Numbered from the stretch's first letter, positions 17,412-26,273 are shown. The stretch is 64,000 nt of DNA from Candidatus Mailhella excrementigallinarum (GCA_944324075.1 CALUUZ010000010.1:54995-118994), one strand, 5' to 3'. Numbers and translations: made by a program. The notes: generated by a model not told the origin, from the letters alone.

Positions 17412-19046
17412 ATGCCCTGGATTCAGGAATACGCTCCCGTCGGGGGCGTCGTCGTTTCCGCCTGCGTGGCGGCAATCCCATTGCTCATCCTCTTTTACAT
17501 GCTCGCCGTCCGCAAGGCCAAGGGACACATTGCAGCAGTCGCTGGTCTTGCCAGTGCTCTGATTGTAGCTGTGGCCATATGGGGGATGCCTGTCTCCCTG
17601 GCGATCAGCTCCACTCTCAATGGAGCTGCCTTCGGTCTCTTCCCCATCGTGTGGATCGTCATCACGGCAGTATGGGTCTATAACATGACCGTGGAATCCG
17701 GCGAGTTTGAAATCATCAAGGATTCCCTCGCCCGCCTTACAGATGACCGCCGCCTTCAGGCGCTGTTCATCGCATATGCATTCAGCTGTTTCATTGAAGG
17801 CACTGCAGGATTCGGCACGCCCGTGGCCATTGCCGCTGCCATGCTGGTGGGCCTGGGATTTACCCCGCTGTGGGGCGCCGGCATCGCACTGATCGCCAAT
17901 ACCGCCCCTGTGGCCTTCGGAGCCATTGGCGTACCGCTCATTGTGGCCGCCTCCGTCTCCGGCCTGGATCAGATGACGGTCAGCGCCATTGCCGGACGTC
18001 AGCTCCCCATTCTGGCCCTTATTGTGCCGCTGTGGGTCTGTGTGACCATGTGCGGATTCAAGCGCAGTCTTGAAGTTCTGCCAGCAATTCTGGTTTCCGG
18101 AGTATGCTTTGCCGGAGCGCAGTTCCTGCTGGCCAACTATCATGGCCCCACGCTGCCTGACATCGGTTCAGCCATCGCCACCATTGTCGGCCTCGCTCTC
18201 CTGCTCAAAGTCTGGAAGCCCAGCCGCACATTCCGCTTTGAAGGCGAGCCGGAATCGGGCATCAGCGGCTCCGGTTATCCGCTCACCGTTGTTCTGCGCG
18301 CCTGGGGACCTTATATTGTACTCGCAATTTTCGTGTTCTTCTGGGGGCTTCCTGAATTCAAAAATGTACTGGCCGCAGTACCTGGTTCTTCCTTTACGTT
18401 TGGATGGCCCGGCCTTGATGGCGAAGTCATGAAAACAACGCCCATCGTCAAGGAAAATGCGCTGTATGCCGCGCCCTTTACTTTCAACTGGCTTTCTGCC
18501 GGCGGCACGGCTATTCTTCTTTCCGGTCTGGTTTCCGTTCCCATGATGCCCGGATACGGCTTCGGCAAGGCCATTGCCTGCTTCATGCGGACACTGCGCC
18601 AGCTGGGTCTTACCATTGCCACCATTGCCATGATTCTGGGGCTTGCCTATCTCATGAATTACTCGGGTATGAGTACCACCCTCGGACTTGCCTTTACACA
18701 TACCGGAGCGTTCTTCCCCTTCTTTGCCCCGATTCTGGGCTGGCTCGGCGTATTCCTGACCGGATCAGACACCTCTTCCTGCGCTCTTTTCGGCGGCATG
18801 CAGAAAGATACGGCCATCGCTGTGGGCATGTCTCCTGAACTGGCCGTGGCATCCAACGCTTCGGGCGGCGTCACCGCAAAAATGATTTCTCCGCAGTCTC
18901 TTTCCGTAGCTACCGCGGCAACCAACATGGTAGGGCAGGAAGGCAATCTCTTCCGATTCACTATCGGGCACAGCATCGCCATGACTCTGGTACTCTGTCT
19001 TCTGACCTATCTGCAGGCCGGACCTCTGGCTTTCATGCTTCCTTAA
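17412..19046 (+). CDS. lldP: L-lactate permease (LctP family)
   Basis: A 544-residue membrane protein made almost wholly of hydrophobic segments (about 12-14), matching the length and pattern of LldP/GlcA proton-coupled lactate or glycolate permeases. Characteristic stretches are FSCFIEGTAGFGTPVAIAAA near residue 140, GIALIANTAPVAFGAIGVPL and SDTSSCALFGGMQKDTA near the end. AAGGAGAAGG precedes ATG 17412. Lactate is a standard electron donor for sulfate reducers, so uptake fits the organism. It stands alone: no lactate dehydrogenase or utilisation genes adjoin it. A very strong terminator follows at 19115. Lactate versus glycolate cannot be told apart from sequence. Confidence 0.92.
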   Translation: MPWIQEYAPVGGVVVSACVAAIPLLILFYMLAVRKAKGHIAAVAGLASALIVAVAIWGMPVSLAISSTLNGAAFGLFPIVWIVITAVWVYNMTVESGEFEIIKDSLARLTDDRRLQALFIAYAFSCFIEGTAGFGTPVAIAAAMLVGLGFTPLWGAGIALIANTAPVAFGAIGVPLIVAASVSGLDQMTVSAIAGRQLPILALIVPLWVCVTMCGFKRSLEVLPAILVSGVCFAGAQFLLANYHGPTLPDIGSAIATIVGLALLLKVWKPSRTFRFEGEPESGISGSGYPLTVVLRAWGPYIVLAIFVFFWGLPEFKNVLAAVPGSSFTFGWPGLDGEVMKTTPIVKENALYAAPFTFNWLSAGGTAILLSGLVSVPMMPGYGFGKAIACFMRTLRQLGLTIATIAMILGLAYLMNYSGMSTTLGLAFTHTGAFFPFFAPILGWLGVFLTGSDTSSCALFGGMQKDTAIAVGMSPELAVASNASGGVTAKMISPQSLSVATAATNMVGQEGNLFRFTIGHSIAMTLVLCLLTYLQAGPLAFMLP

Positions 19047-19114
19047 CTCTCCTGCATCCGGGGCATGTCCTGTGCAAGACTGCCCCGGATGCATTTCCGA
19101 AGGGATTCCCTCGT

Positions 19115-19174
19115 TTACAGGCGCAAAAAAAGAACCCCCGGTTGTAGCCGGGGGTTCTTTTTTTGCGCCTGTAA
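19115..19174. terminator. Strong bidirectional terminator
   Basis: A 27-bp perfect stem, TTACAGGCGCAAAAAAAGAA plus CCCCCGG, with a 6-base loop. A/T runs inside the arms give a U-tract on both strands. It separates the permease from the IS200 remnant. Confidence 0.92.
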
Positions 19175-19192
19175 GGCTCTTCTACCAGCAGC

Positions 19193-19600
19193 ACCCAACT
19201 TATCCTCATCCAATTGCTTCCTGATATAATTCCTTCATCTTGTTCTTATTTTTACCTGCCGCATCCACATAATAGCCACGACACCAAAGTTCTCGACTGC
19301 GACATTTAAATTTCAAATGCCAAAAATACTCATATATCATCAGACTGACTTTCCTTTCACGCACCTCATAAAATTCGAAACACTCATCTGATGGAATATC
19401 TCAAACAATATATCGATGTAATCGTGACAATATTATGCCTCGATAGTATTTATCCCTTTCCATTCACATAGTTTTCTTAATATTTTACCAAGTTGACGTC
19501 TCTTTTCACAATAAAGCACATGGCGTCGATATGTTGGAGCAAAAACCATATGATATTTGCAGTTACATTTCGTGTGTGATAAGGCCGTGTTGTCGCCCAT
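19193..19600 (-). pseudogene. tnpA: IS200-type TnpA Y1 transposase, degraded
   Basis: The start is intact: ATG 19600 with AAGGAGGTGGTT, then MGDNTALSHTKCNCKYHMVF, APTYRRHVLY, CEKRRQLGKILRKLCEWKG and NTIEA. The next codon is a TAA stop (19436-19438), where relatives have Glu. Reading on gives YCHDYIDILFEI, corresponding to the catalytic HUH region xPDHxHML but with the motif decayed to HDYID, then SVSNFMRCVKGKS, a further stop and frameshifts, and recognisable C-terminal pieces LMIYEYFWHLKFK and LWCRGYYVDAAGKNK. At least one nonsense change and two frameshifts make it non-functional. Confidence 0.88.
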
Positions 19601-19606
19601 AACCAC

Positions 19607-19672
19607 CTCCTTTTGATTTGTTAGTGACCACAGTTGCCAGACCGCAGGCCAATGCTGACAAATCAAAAGGAG
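19607..19672 (-). promoter_or_regulatory. IS200 leader stem-loop sequestering the tnpA ribosome site
   Basis: CTCCTTTTGATTTGT (19607-19621) is a perfect 15-bp complement of ACAAATCAAAAGGAG (19658-19672). On the minus strand the 3' arm contains the AAGGAG Shine-Dalgarno of tnpA, 7 bases before its ATG. IS200 elements are known to repress transposase translation by such a structure; here it remains perfect although the gene is broken. Confidence 0.8.
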
Positions 19673-19757
19673 TTTTTCTTACTTGCTCAAAACTTTAAGT
19701 TTTTTTGAACCTCCCGCTAGGCGGGAGGTTTTCAACGGACAGGAAAGGCAACACGGT

Positions 19758-21377
19758 TCACTTCAGCAGTTCTTCCAGAGTCTTTTCTCCGGGAGTGGCC
19801 TTTACCGCAAATTCCAACCCATCGGGCGCCCCCAATGCAAGAAAGCCCAATGCCGCCAGGGGGACGGGCTCTTCCGGCATGCAGGACACTTTCAAAACAC
19901 CAGGTCTATCCAGCATAATCCTGACAGACTTGGCCAAGCCGACGATCCCCATTTCCTGCTGGACAACGCCGGCCGTTTCCATGACCTCTTTTTTCAGTTC
20001 CGTAACGCTCTGTCCGCTTGACGCCGTTCCCAGGCTGAATATAAACGGCAAAAAGCCTTCATCTCTATATTCCAGATTTGCGCCGCTCACCATGGAGGTC
20101 AGTAGAGTATCCTTCAGTTTGGAAAAGCTTTGTGAACCAGAATTTTCTTCTGTTATCATTTCAAAAACGGAATTCATCCTTCCAAGCCCCCGGATACCGA
20201 GCATGAATTCCACAGTATCCGGTTCCAGCTCCGCCTCTCCAGCAGCCTTTTCAGCCGGCAGGCCTGCAAGAGAAAGCTGAACGGCTGCATCCAGAATCAA
20301 CCCGTTTGGCAGAAACTTTTCCCGAAGCCGGGCCGGAACTCTTGCCTCCTGTTCAAACCTGTCGTCCAGTCCTCGGGAACGAATGCCTTTTACCGATACC
20401 CCTGCTTCCATACGTGCGCCCTCGTCCAGAGTACACGCCAGTTCCTCAACGGACCACCCTGGAAGACCGCCGCTTTCCGGGCCGTACTCGCATTCAAGTT
20501 CCTTCAGTTGAATGGCGCCGAACGGCAAATGTCCTTCCCATGCGGCAAGAAGTCCTGTCAGATACTTGTTCCATTCCTCCTCGGACGGTTTATGCTTATT
20601 CATCCATTCCGGCATCTGCTGAAGCGTCAGCAAGGTATCCGTATCCGGGATATACACATCACGAAGTTCAATCCTCGCCGTACGCGTGTTCATCCACCCT
20701 TCCAGCTCCGTTATGACGCCCTCTCCTACCATGGAAACACGCAGCTCTCCCTTTTCCTCACCGGGACGGAACCCTATTCCCTCTGGCAGACTTACCCTTT
20801 CAACCCGCGAAACCGCCGCAAGCGTGCGTACCGTACCGTCAACCAACGGTATGGAAACAGTCCCTCTTGCTTCATATCCCTCGTACACCAGTTCATCCAC
20901 GCGATAGCGGCGCAGCCCTTCCAGCATGGTTCGCAGGGATTTGTCTTTCAGCACTGCCTGTGCGCTGGTGGCGAGATTTTCGTACCAGCCCTTTCCATAC
21001 AGACGCTGTATGCGTCCTTCCCATTTCTCCCCGTTTGCCAGGCTCTCAAAACTGAGCCCTTCAACCGAGAAAGTGTCGGCCAAAGGCGTCAGATCGCCAT
21101 TATCGGCATCAAAGGCCGCCCGGTGTACTCCTGACAGCAGCACGGAATCCACCTGCCCCGTGAGTTTTCGCCCGTCTTTTTCATATTCCAGCGTTATTCC
21201 ACGTATGCTCAATTCATCGGACAACAGGCTGAAATCCACTTCCTCAGCCGTACAGGAATGGACGGCCATCCACTGCCTGATCTTGCCTTCCACATCCCCC
21301 TGGGCCATGTGCAGGATAATAAGTCCGGAACCCAGCACCCATAGCGCTGCCCCCCCCCATATATAGCGTTTTTTCAT
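19758..21377 (-). CDS. Large membrane-anchored protein of unknown function
   Basis: Not recognised. The 539-residue protein starts MKKRYIWGGAALWVLGSGL with one N-terminal membrane segment or uncleaved signal (about residues 5-27) and is then soluble, presumably periplasmic. The body is beta-rich and acidic, with repeated short patterns such as ELSIRGITLEYEKDGRKL and VDELVYEGYEARGTVSIPL that resemble the lipid-transfer-like or AsmA-like repeats only in general character. GGAGGAGAAGGA precedes ATG 21377. It is divergent from the riboswitch-controlled B12 uptake genes, with about 105 bases to their promoter. No functional link can be shown. Confidence 0.7.
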   Translation of the reverse strand: MKKRYIWGGAALWVLGSGLIILHMAQGDVEGKIRQWMAVHSCTAEEVDFSLLSDELSIRGITLEYEKDGRKLTGQVDSVLLSGVHRAAFDADNGDLTPLADTFSVEGLSFESLANGEKWEGRIQRLYGKGWYENLATSAQAVLKDKSLRTMLEGLRRYRVDELVYEGYEARGTVSIPLVDGTVRTLAAVSRVERVSLPEGIGFRPGEEKGELRVSMVGEGVITELEGWMNTRTARIELRDVYIPDTDTLLTLQQMPEWMNKHKPSEEEWNKYLTGLLAAWEGHLPFGAIQLKELECEYGPESGGLPGWSVEELACTLDEGARMEAGVSVKGIRSRGLDDRFEQEARVPARLREKFLPNGLILDAAVQLSLAGLPAEKAAGEAELEPDTVEFMLGIRGLGRMNSVFEMITEENSGSQSFSKLKDTLLTSMVSGANLEYRDEGFLPFIFSLGTASSGQSVTELKKEVMETAGVVQQEMGIVGLAKSVRIMLDRPGVLKVSCMPEEPVPLAALGFLALGAPDGLEFAVKATPGEKTLEELLK

Positions 21378-21482
21378 TCCTTCTCCTCCATTCACATGTT
21401 CAGATTGCAATCCGCATGAACATACGCGAGGACCCGCCGGGCGGCAAGGGAGGCGAAACTCCACACGCACGAAATGAATGGC

Positions 21483-21511
21483 TTGACAGCAGCACGCGCG
21501 CCGCGTAGTCA
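21483..21511 (+). promoter_or_regulatory. Probable sigma-70 promoter of the cobalamin uptake operon
   Basis: TTGACA (21483-21488), 17-base spacing, then TAGTCA (21506-21511), placed just before the start of the riboswitch. The -35 is perfect, the -10 weak. Confidence 0.5.
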
Positions 21512-21516
21512 GAGTG

Positions 21517-21690
21517 GAGGTGCCCTTGAGGCTTGATAGGGAATCCCGTGAAAACCGGGAGCGGACCCGCCGCCGTAAACCCCTTCACGGTCCTTATGGA
21601 TCGGGCGTTTTCATGACCCACTGGCCGAACGGACCGGGAAGGGGAAAACTGCCGGGAACAGCCGGAAGACCTGCCTGACGTGACGCAAGA
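21517..21690 (+). promoter_or_regulatory. Cobalamin (adenosylcobalamin-type) riboswitch
   Basis: The classical conserved blocks occur in order: GAGGTGCCC ... GCTTGATAGGGAA, then GTGAAAACCGGGAGCGGAC with CCGCCGCCGTAAA, and at the 3' side the B12 box GCCGGAAGACCTGCCTG. This RNA binds adenosylcobalamin and lowers expression of downstream genes. It ends about 125 bases before the permease start, room for the expression platform. Downstream genes encode a FecCD-type uptake system, consistent with vitamin B12 import. Confidence 0.95.
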
Positions 21691-21814
21691 ACGGCGTATC
21701 CCGCAATGGGGAATGACAACGGGTTTTTGTCAATGCCTTCATGCCTCCGCCTTTTTTACGGCAGAGCGAAAACGGAGCTCTCCTTCCGCATATGCGGTGG
21801 AGAGTTTTTCCTTG

Positions 21815-22873
21815 ATGAACACGTCACAGCTTTATACCGTCCGCCGTTCTTTTCTCCGTTGTGCGCCATCAGTGCTGCTTTGTCTGTGCTGGGTGCTTTC
21901 CGTTCCTCTGGCCTGCATGTTCGGCCCCGTAGACTACAGCGCCTCCCAGGTACTGGCAGCTCTGGCCGAGACTGTGGGAATCCCCGGGGAGCAGGGGGCT
22001 TTGTCTGATGATTCTCTGCTCCTCGTCGTCGGTGAAATCCGTTTTTCCCGTACTGTGCTTGCCCTGTTCGCCGGAGGGGGACTTGCCCTGGCAGGGGTCG
22101 CCATGCAGGGCGCTCTGCGCAACCCTCTGGCGGATCCCTTTCTGATGGGCGTCTCTTCCGGCGCTGCTCTGGGGGCCGGAGTAGTACTGACGCTGGGCAG
22201 CGCAGGACAACTGAATACGGCCCAGGGTGCCATGCTCGGAGCCCTCGGAGCTCTGGGGCTGGCTCTTCTGCTCGGCCGGGCGGATAACGCCGTTCCGACT
22301 GGACGAGAGCGGCTTGTCCTGGCGGGGGTAGCCGTTTCCACCATGTTCGGTGCGGGCGTTTCCCTGCTCAAGGCATTAGACGAAGAATCGGTTTCCGGTA
22401 TTGTTTTCTGGATTCTCGGCTCGTTTCAGGGCCGGGGGTGGAGAGATCTGCCTCTTGTGCTTATTCCCTCTCTGCTGGGAATCGCGTTGCTGCTGCCGTG
22501 CTGGCGTGCTCTGGACCTCATGGGCCTTGGCGAAGAAGACGCCGCCCACCTCGGAGTCCGCGTTGCCAGAACCCGCCTGCTGGCACTGGGAGGTGCGGGC
22601 CTGCTCACGGCAGGCTGCGTCTCCGTTTCCGGCATTATCGGCTTTGTAGGGCTGGTCGCGCCCCATATCCTGCGTCGTCTCACCGGCCAGTGGCATGGCC
22701 CTCTGATGTTTACGGCATGGCTCGCGGGCGGTCTCTTTCTTCTTTGGGCAGATGTTGCGGCTCGCTGCATCCTGCCCGGAGGCATGGAACTGCCGGTGGG
22801 CGTCATCACGTCCCTCATAGGCGGCCCGTTTTTTGCCTTTCTCCTGAGTTCCGGCCGGGGAGAGCGCCGATGA
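21815..22873 (+). CDS. btuC: ABC transporter permease, FecCD/BtuC family
   Basis: A 352-residue inner-membrane permease with about ten hydrophobic segments. Family signatures are GALRNPLADPFLMGVSSGAA (about residue 90-110) and GFVGLVAPHILRRLTGQWHG near 265, the loop that contacts the ATPase. Two such subunits form the channel for a vitamin B12, siderophore or heme complex. I chose ATG 21815 (GGAGAG 10 bases upstream); an upstream in-frame ATG lies inside the riboswitch. The riboswitch points to cobalamin as substrate. The stop overlaps the ATPase start by ATGA. Confidence 0.88.
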   Translation: MNTSQLYTVRRSFLRCAPSVLLCLCWVLSVPLACMFGPVDYSASQVLAALAETVGIPGEQGALSDDSLLLVVGEIRFSRTVLALFAGGGLALAGVAMQGALRNPLADPFLMGVSSGAALGAGVVLTLGSAGQLNTAQGAMLGALGALGLALLLGRADNAVPTGRERLVLAGVAVSTMFGAGVSLLKALDEESVSGIVFWILGSFQGRGWRDLPLVLIPSLLGIALLLPCWRALDLMGLGEEDAAHLGVRVARTRLLALGGAGLLTAGCVSVSGIIGFVGLVAPHILRRLTGQWHGPLMFTAWLAGGLFLLWADVAARCILPGGMELPVGVITSLIGGPFFAFLLSSGRGERR

Positions 22874-23682
22874 AATGCCGGCATTTCCTGTTGTCCGTAC
22901 AGGCCCTTCACGCCGGCTATGGAGGCAGAACCATACTGAAAGATGTTGACATTGCGCTGGCGAGCGGAGAAATCACCGCACTGATCGGTCCCAATGGCAG
23001 CGGAAAAAGTACCCTGCTCCGTTGTCTGTGCGGAGAAATGCTCCCCCTGCATGGAGAAATTCTGCTTGAGGGGCTTCCCCTTTCCCGCCTGAGTGCAAAG
23101 GCCAGAGCCAGACGTATCGCCGTGGTGCCGCAGAGACCGGAAGCACCTGATATCAGAGCCAGCGATATGGTACTCATGGGGCGTTATCCGCATCTGCCCT
23201 GGCATGGCTTCATCAGTTCCCAGGATAGACGGAAAACCATCGCCGCACTGCGAGCCGCCGGTGCTTCCCCACTGGCTGAACGCCCCGTGCGCACGCTCTC
23301 CGGGGGGGAATTTCAACGCATCATGCTGGCCCGCGCACTGGCACAGGAAGCGGACGTGTTTCTGCTGGACGAACCGGCCAGCGCCATGGATCCTGCCCGC
23401 CAGACCGAGCTTTTTACGCTGCTCGCTGCCCGTGCAGCCGAAGGGGCCGCCATTCTTGCCGTACTGCACGACATCAATACCGCGTTGCTGTACTGTGACA
23501 GAATCGTGGCGCTGCGCAGCGGACAGATATTTTTTTCATTGACGCCGTCTGAAGTCGATGCCTCCTTATTGCAAGTTCTGTTTGACACCCCCTTTGCTGA
23601 ACTGCGCCACCCCTGCGGGCTGCCGCAGTTCAGTCTTACTCCCCTTTCTTCTCCCTTGCCTATTGCAGAGGCCGACGCATAA
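22870..23682 (+). CDS. btuD: ABC transporter ATP-binding protein, BtuD/FepC type
   Basis: A 270-residue ATPase that powers the adjacent permease. It has Walker A GPNGSGKST (about residues 40-48), the Q-loop in VPQRPEAPDIRASDMVLMGR, the signature LSGGEFQRIMLARAL, Walker B VFLLDEPAS and a switch histidine in LHDINTALLYCD. The last 30 residues beyond the domain are hydrophobic and proline-rich without known function. Its ATG overlaps the permease stop codon, so translation is probably coupled. Confidence 0.9.
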   Translation: MKCRHFLLSVQALHAGYGGRTILKDVDIALASGEITALIGPNGSGKSTLLRCLCGEMLPLHGEILLEGLPLSRLSAKARARRIAVVPQRPEAPDIRASDMVLMGRYPHLPWHGFISSQDRRKTIAALRAAGASPLAERPVRTLSGGEFQRIMLARALAQEADVFLLDEPASAMDPARQTELFTLLAARAAEGAAILAVLHDINTALLYCDRIVALRSGQIFFSLTPSEVDASLLQVLFDTPFAELRHPCGLPQFSLTPLSSPLPIAEADA

Positions 23683-23692
23683 GGATTTCCTC

Positions 23693-24616
23693 ATGCACAT
23701 CATTACGAAACTGACCACACTCCTTGCCTCCGCAACTCTTGTATTGGCACTTGCCGTTCCCGCTTTAACGGCGGAAAGTTCTCCACTTGTTTTTCAGGAT
23801 GACAGCGGCACGGAACTGCGACTTGCCGCGCCGGCAACACGCATTGTCGCCCTGTACGGGGCATTCAATGACATGCTGCTGGAAATGGGGCTTGAGGATC
23901 GCATCATCGCCCGTACCAGTGCCGACACACGCTCTGAACTGGCGGCTCTGCCCGTCATAGGAACACATATGCGGCCCAATTTCGAAAGCGTGGCGGCGCT
24001 TCGCCCCGATCTGATCCTTCAGTTTGAAGGCCGGCAGGAAGCGCAGGATCAGGTTCGCCGCCTGCGGGATCTGGGATTTACTGTGGCAGTATTCCATGGG
24101 GCGAATTTTACGGATATGTTCAGAATCATGGAAGGCATCGGTTTTCTTGCTGGAAAGGAAGACGACGCGAAAAGCTGCGTCGCCGCCATGCGAAAACGTC
24201 TCGCCGCCATTGCTGCAACGCGGGAAGGAAAAAAACGGCCCCGCATCTTTTTTGAAATTCGTTCCCCCAACCTGCTTGCGGCAGGCGAAAACTCCATGGC
24301 GTCCGCCATCATTGAAGCCGCGGGGGGCCTCAACGCCGTCTCTCTGCCGGATCGCGTTGCCAGACTCAATGAAGAGGAACTGATCAGGCTTAATCCCGAT
24401 GCCTATCTTGTCCAAAAAGGTCCCATGAATACTTCTCCCGTTCCTCCCGCTCAACGGCCCCATTACCGCACCCTTCAGGCTGTCAAAATGGACCGTGTGC
24501 TGGAGGTGGACGAGGCGCTCTTCTCCCGTCCCGCTCCGGGAGCAGTCCGAGCTGCGGAAGAACTCGCGACATGGCTTAATACCGTTTTCACGGAAGAAGA
24601 GCGGGCAGCAGATTGA
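23693..24616 (+). CDS. btuF: Periplasmic cobalamin/iron-complex binding protein, BtuF type
   Basis: A 307-residue exported protein with a signal peptide ending near LAVPALTAESS. It has the class III binding-protein layout: TRIVALYGAFNDMLLEMGLEDR at the N-lobe, SVAALRPDLIL before the linking helix, and a C-lobe with RLNEEELIRLNPDAYLV. It delivers substrate to the permease and ATPase encoded just upstream (10-base gap after the ATPase stop). AAGGA lies before ATG 23693. Cobalamin is inferred from the riboswitch; a cobinamide or siderophore ligand is possible. Confidence 0.87.
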   Translation: MHIITKLTTLLASATLVLALAVPALTAESSPLVFQDDSGTELRLAAPATRIVALYGAFNDMLLEMGLEDRIIARTSADTRSELAALPVIGTHMRPNFESVAALRPDLILQFEGRQEAQDQVRRLRDLGFTVAVFHGANFTDMFRIMEGIGFLAGKEDDAKSCVAAMRKRLAAIAATREGKKRPRIFFEIRSPNLLAAGENSMASAIIEAAGGLNAVSLPDRVARLNEEELIRLNPDAYLVQKGPMNTSPVPPAQRPHYRTLQAVKMDRVLEVDEALFSRPAPGAVRAAEELATWLNTVFTEEERAAD

Positions 24617-24859
24617 AGAAACCGCATACCCGGACTTGCCATTGAAACTGTTCCCGGTTTCGAGGACAGAAAGCAGATGTGGCCAATCGCAAAAATAATC
24701 TGATTCAAGCCAGCTTTCACTTTTTGCAAACCAATCGGAAAAACAGAGTCAACCCGATGTTCAGCACTCAGCCGAATTACATTCTCAACCTGCGGCGGTC
24801 ACTTCTGTTTCTCTCATGAGAACAGCAGTCCCCCCTCTTACTCAATACAAGGAAAACAG

Positions 24860-25594
24860 ATGAACATTTCTTCTTCCCGCACTTCCAGAGGAACACTTTT
24901 TGGTATCGGAGTAGGTCCCGGAGATCCTGATCTGCTGACGCTCCAGGCGATTAAGCGTCTGGAAAAAGTGGATATCATCCTCGCGGCCGCCTCTCCGCGC
25001 AACGAGCAATCCATTGCGCTGTCCATCGCACGCCCCCATCTTCGGGAAGATGTGGAAACACTCCGCCTGAACTTTCCCATGACCCGCGACAGGGAAATTC
25101 TGAAAGAAGCCTGGGACAACAATGCCCGGTTGACGCTCGAAATGCTCAATAGCGGCAAAAATGCAGCCTTTCTTACACTGGGAGATCCCTTTGTCTACAG
25201 TACCTTCGGCTATCTCATGCGTACGTTGAAATGTCTTGATCCGGAACTCTCCATACAGGTGACGCCCGGCATCACATCTTTTCAGGAGGCTGCGGCACGA
25301 ACCGGCACAATTCTGTGCGAAGGGGGGCAGTCCCTGCACATCCTCCCCGGTATTCTCGACGAGGAAGAACTTCATGCCTGCCTTGCCGCCAGGGGAAGCG
25401 CCGTCATTCTCAAGGCTTACCGCAACCTCCCCGTCATCCGAAACTGCCTGGAAAAAGCAGGAAAGGAAAAAAGCTGCGTGTTTGTCTCCCGGCTGGGTCT
25501 CGATGGGGAAGCCATTCAGACAGGACTCGCCGGAATCGAAAAACCGAACTATCTCTCTCTGATACTTGCTCCGGCGGAAGAAAAGAATAAATGA
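24860..25594 (+). CDS. cbiL: Precorrin-2 C(20)-methyltransferase (CbiL/CobI)
   Basis: Methylates C-20 of (cobalt-)precorrin-2 with S-adenosylmethionine, an early corrin-ring step. The SAM-dependent tetrapyrrole methylase fold is clear: GIGVGPGDPDLLTLQAIKRL (residues about 15-34), LTLGDPFVYSTFGYLMRTL (about 107-125), VTPGITSFQEAAARTG and the C-terminal ILKAYRNLPVI. At 244 residues it has the family length. It lies 243 bases after btuF, a gap in which I see no terminator, so riboswitch control may extend to it; this is inference. AAGGAA precedes ATG. No other cob/cbi genes are in the window. Confidence 0.9.
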   Translation: MNISSSRTSRGTLFGIGVGPGDPDLLTLQAIKRLEKVDIILAAASPRNEQSIALSIARPHLREDVETLRLNFPMTRDREILKEAWDNNARLTLEMLNSGKNAAFLTLGDPFVYSTFGYLMRTLKCLDPELSIQVTPGITSFQEAAARTGTILCEGGQSLHILPGILDEEELHACLAARGSAVILKAYRNLPVIRNCLEKAGKEKSCVFVSRLGLDGEAIQTGLAGIEKPNYLSLILAPAEEKNK

Positions 25595-25701
25595 TTCACA
25601 GTGAAACTGCCGGGACAGTATACCAAGAAATGTACGAAAGGGATGCGCGGGGAACGGGCTCTGCTTACTTTTCCATCGGCTGCGAAATATGCCGCCGATA
25701 G
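25591..25701 (+). other. Tiny open frame overlapping the cbiL stop (uncertain)
   Basis: An ATG overlaps the cbiL stop codon (ATGA) and opens a 36-codon frame, MIHSETAGTVYQEMYERDA continuing to GCEICRR. The overlap resembles translational coupling, and the end has a CxxC pair. It could be a truncated gene or chance. Bases 25702-25832 hold nothing recognisable. Confidence 0.2.
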
Positions 25702-25832
25702 CACAGGCCAGGCAAAAGGATATACTGCTGCGGGGGAACCCGTGTTCCTTGCGGACGGATGGCAGTCGTCAGCGACGGCATTGCATCATGCCCGTGAACA
25801 TGACTTTCAATCAATATGTGGTAACGCCAAGT

Positions 25833-26273
25833 TTAAACACAATCCTCAAAAACCTTTTTCAATTCAGTCTCCCGGAAGCCCACCAGTGCTCTTTCCCCGC
25901 CGGGAAGCACCAGAGTCGGAAAAGACCCCCGAGGATTATAGAAACGCAGCTTTTCCACCAGCGCCCTGCGTTCCTCCCCCTGATATCTGTCAACATACAC
26001 TTCATGGAAAGGAATCCCATGCTGTGACAGCCATTTTTTCAAACTGACACAATGCCGGCACACGCTCAGAGTATACATCAGGGCCAGACCGTCCTCTCCT
26101 GGGTGCAGCCCGGCTTCATACATTTCTGTCTCTTCGGGACTCAGGGGAGAACAAGGCCGCGCACGATCTTTTTCTGTCTCCTCTCTCTGACGGATATGCG
26201 GCTTCGCGCAAAAAAACATTCCCCCCACAAGGGCAAGCAACAATACAACAGCGGCGACAGCAAGCGGATTCAA
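25833..26273 (-). CDS. Membrane-anchored glutaredoxin/thioredoxin-like protein
   Basis: A 146-residue protein with an N-terminal membrane segment (PLAVAAVVLLLALVGGMFF) and a glutaredoxin-like domain: a redox motif C-x2-C in YTLSVCRHCVSLKKWLSQHG, the HEVYVDRYQG strand, and the cis-proline region GSFPTLVLPGGERALVGF. It probably acts in thiol-disulfide exchange at the outer face of the membrane. TTG 26273 is the likely start, with GGGGGA 6 bases upstream; the next Met would remove most of the membrane segment. It lies convergent to cbiL and downstream of the formate dehydrogenase operon terminator. Confidence 0.72.
   Translation of the reverse strand: MNPLAVAAVVLLLALVGGMFFCAKPHIRQREETEKDRARPCSPLSPEETEMYEAGLHPGEDGLALMYTLSVCRHCVSLKKWLSQHGIPFHEVYVDRYQGEERRALVEKLRFYNPRGSFPTLVLPGGERALVGFRETELKKVFEDCV

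Larger units (their letters stand above)
19190..19735 (-). mobile_element. Remnant IS200/IS605-family element
   Basis: Comprises the broken tnpA (19193-19600), the upstream regulatory stem-loop (19607-19672) and a subterminal hairpin AACCTCCCGC-TAG-GCGGGAGGTT (19708-19730) like those bound by Y1 transposases. No tnpB is present. Exact ends cannot be fixed without an intact copy for comparison. Confidence 0.75.
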
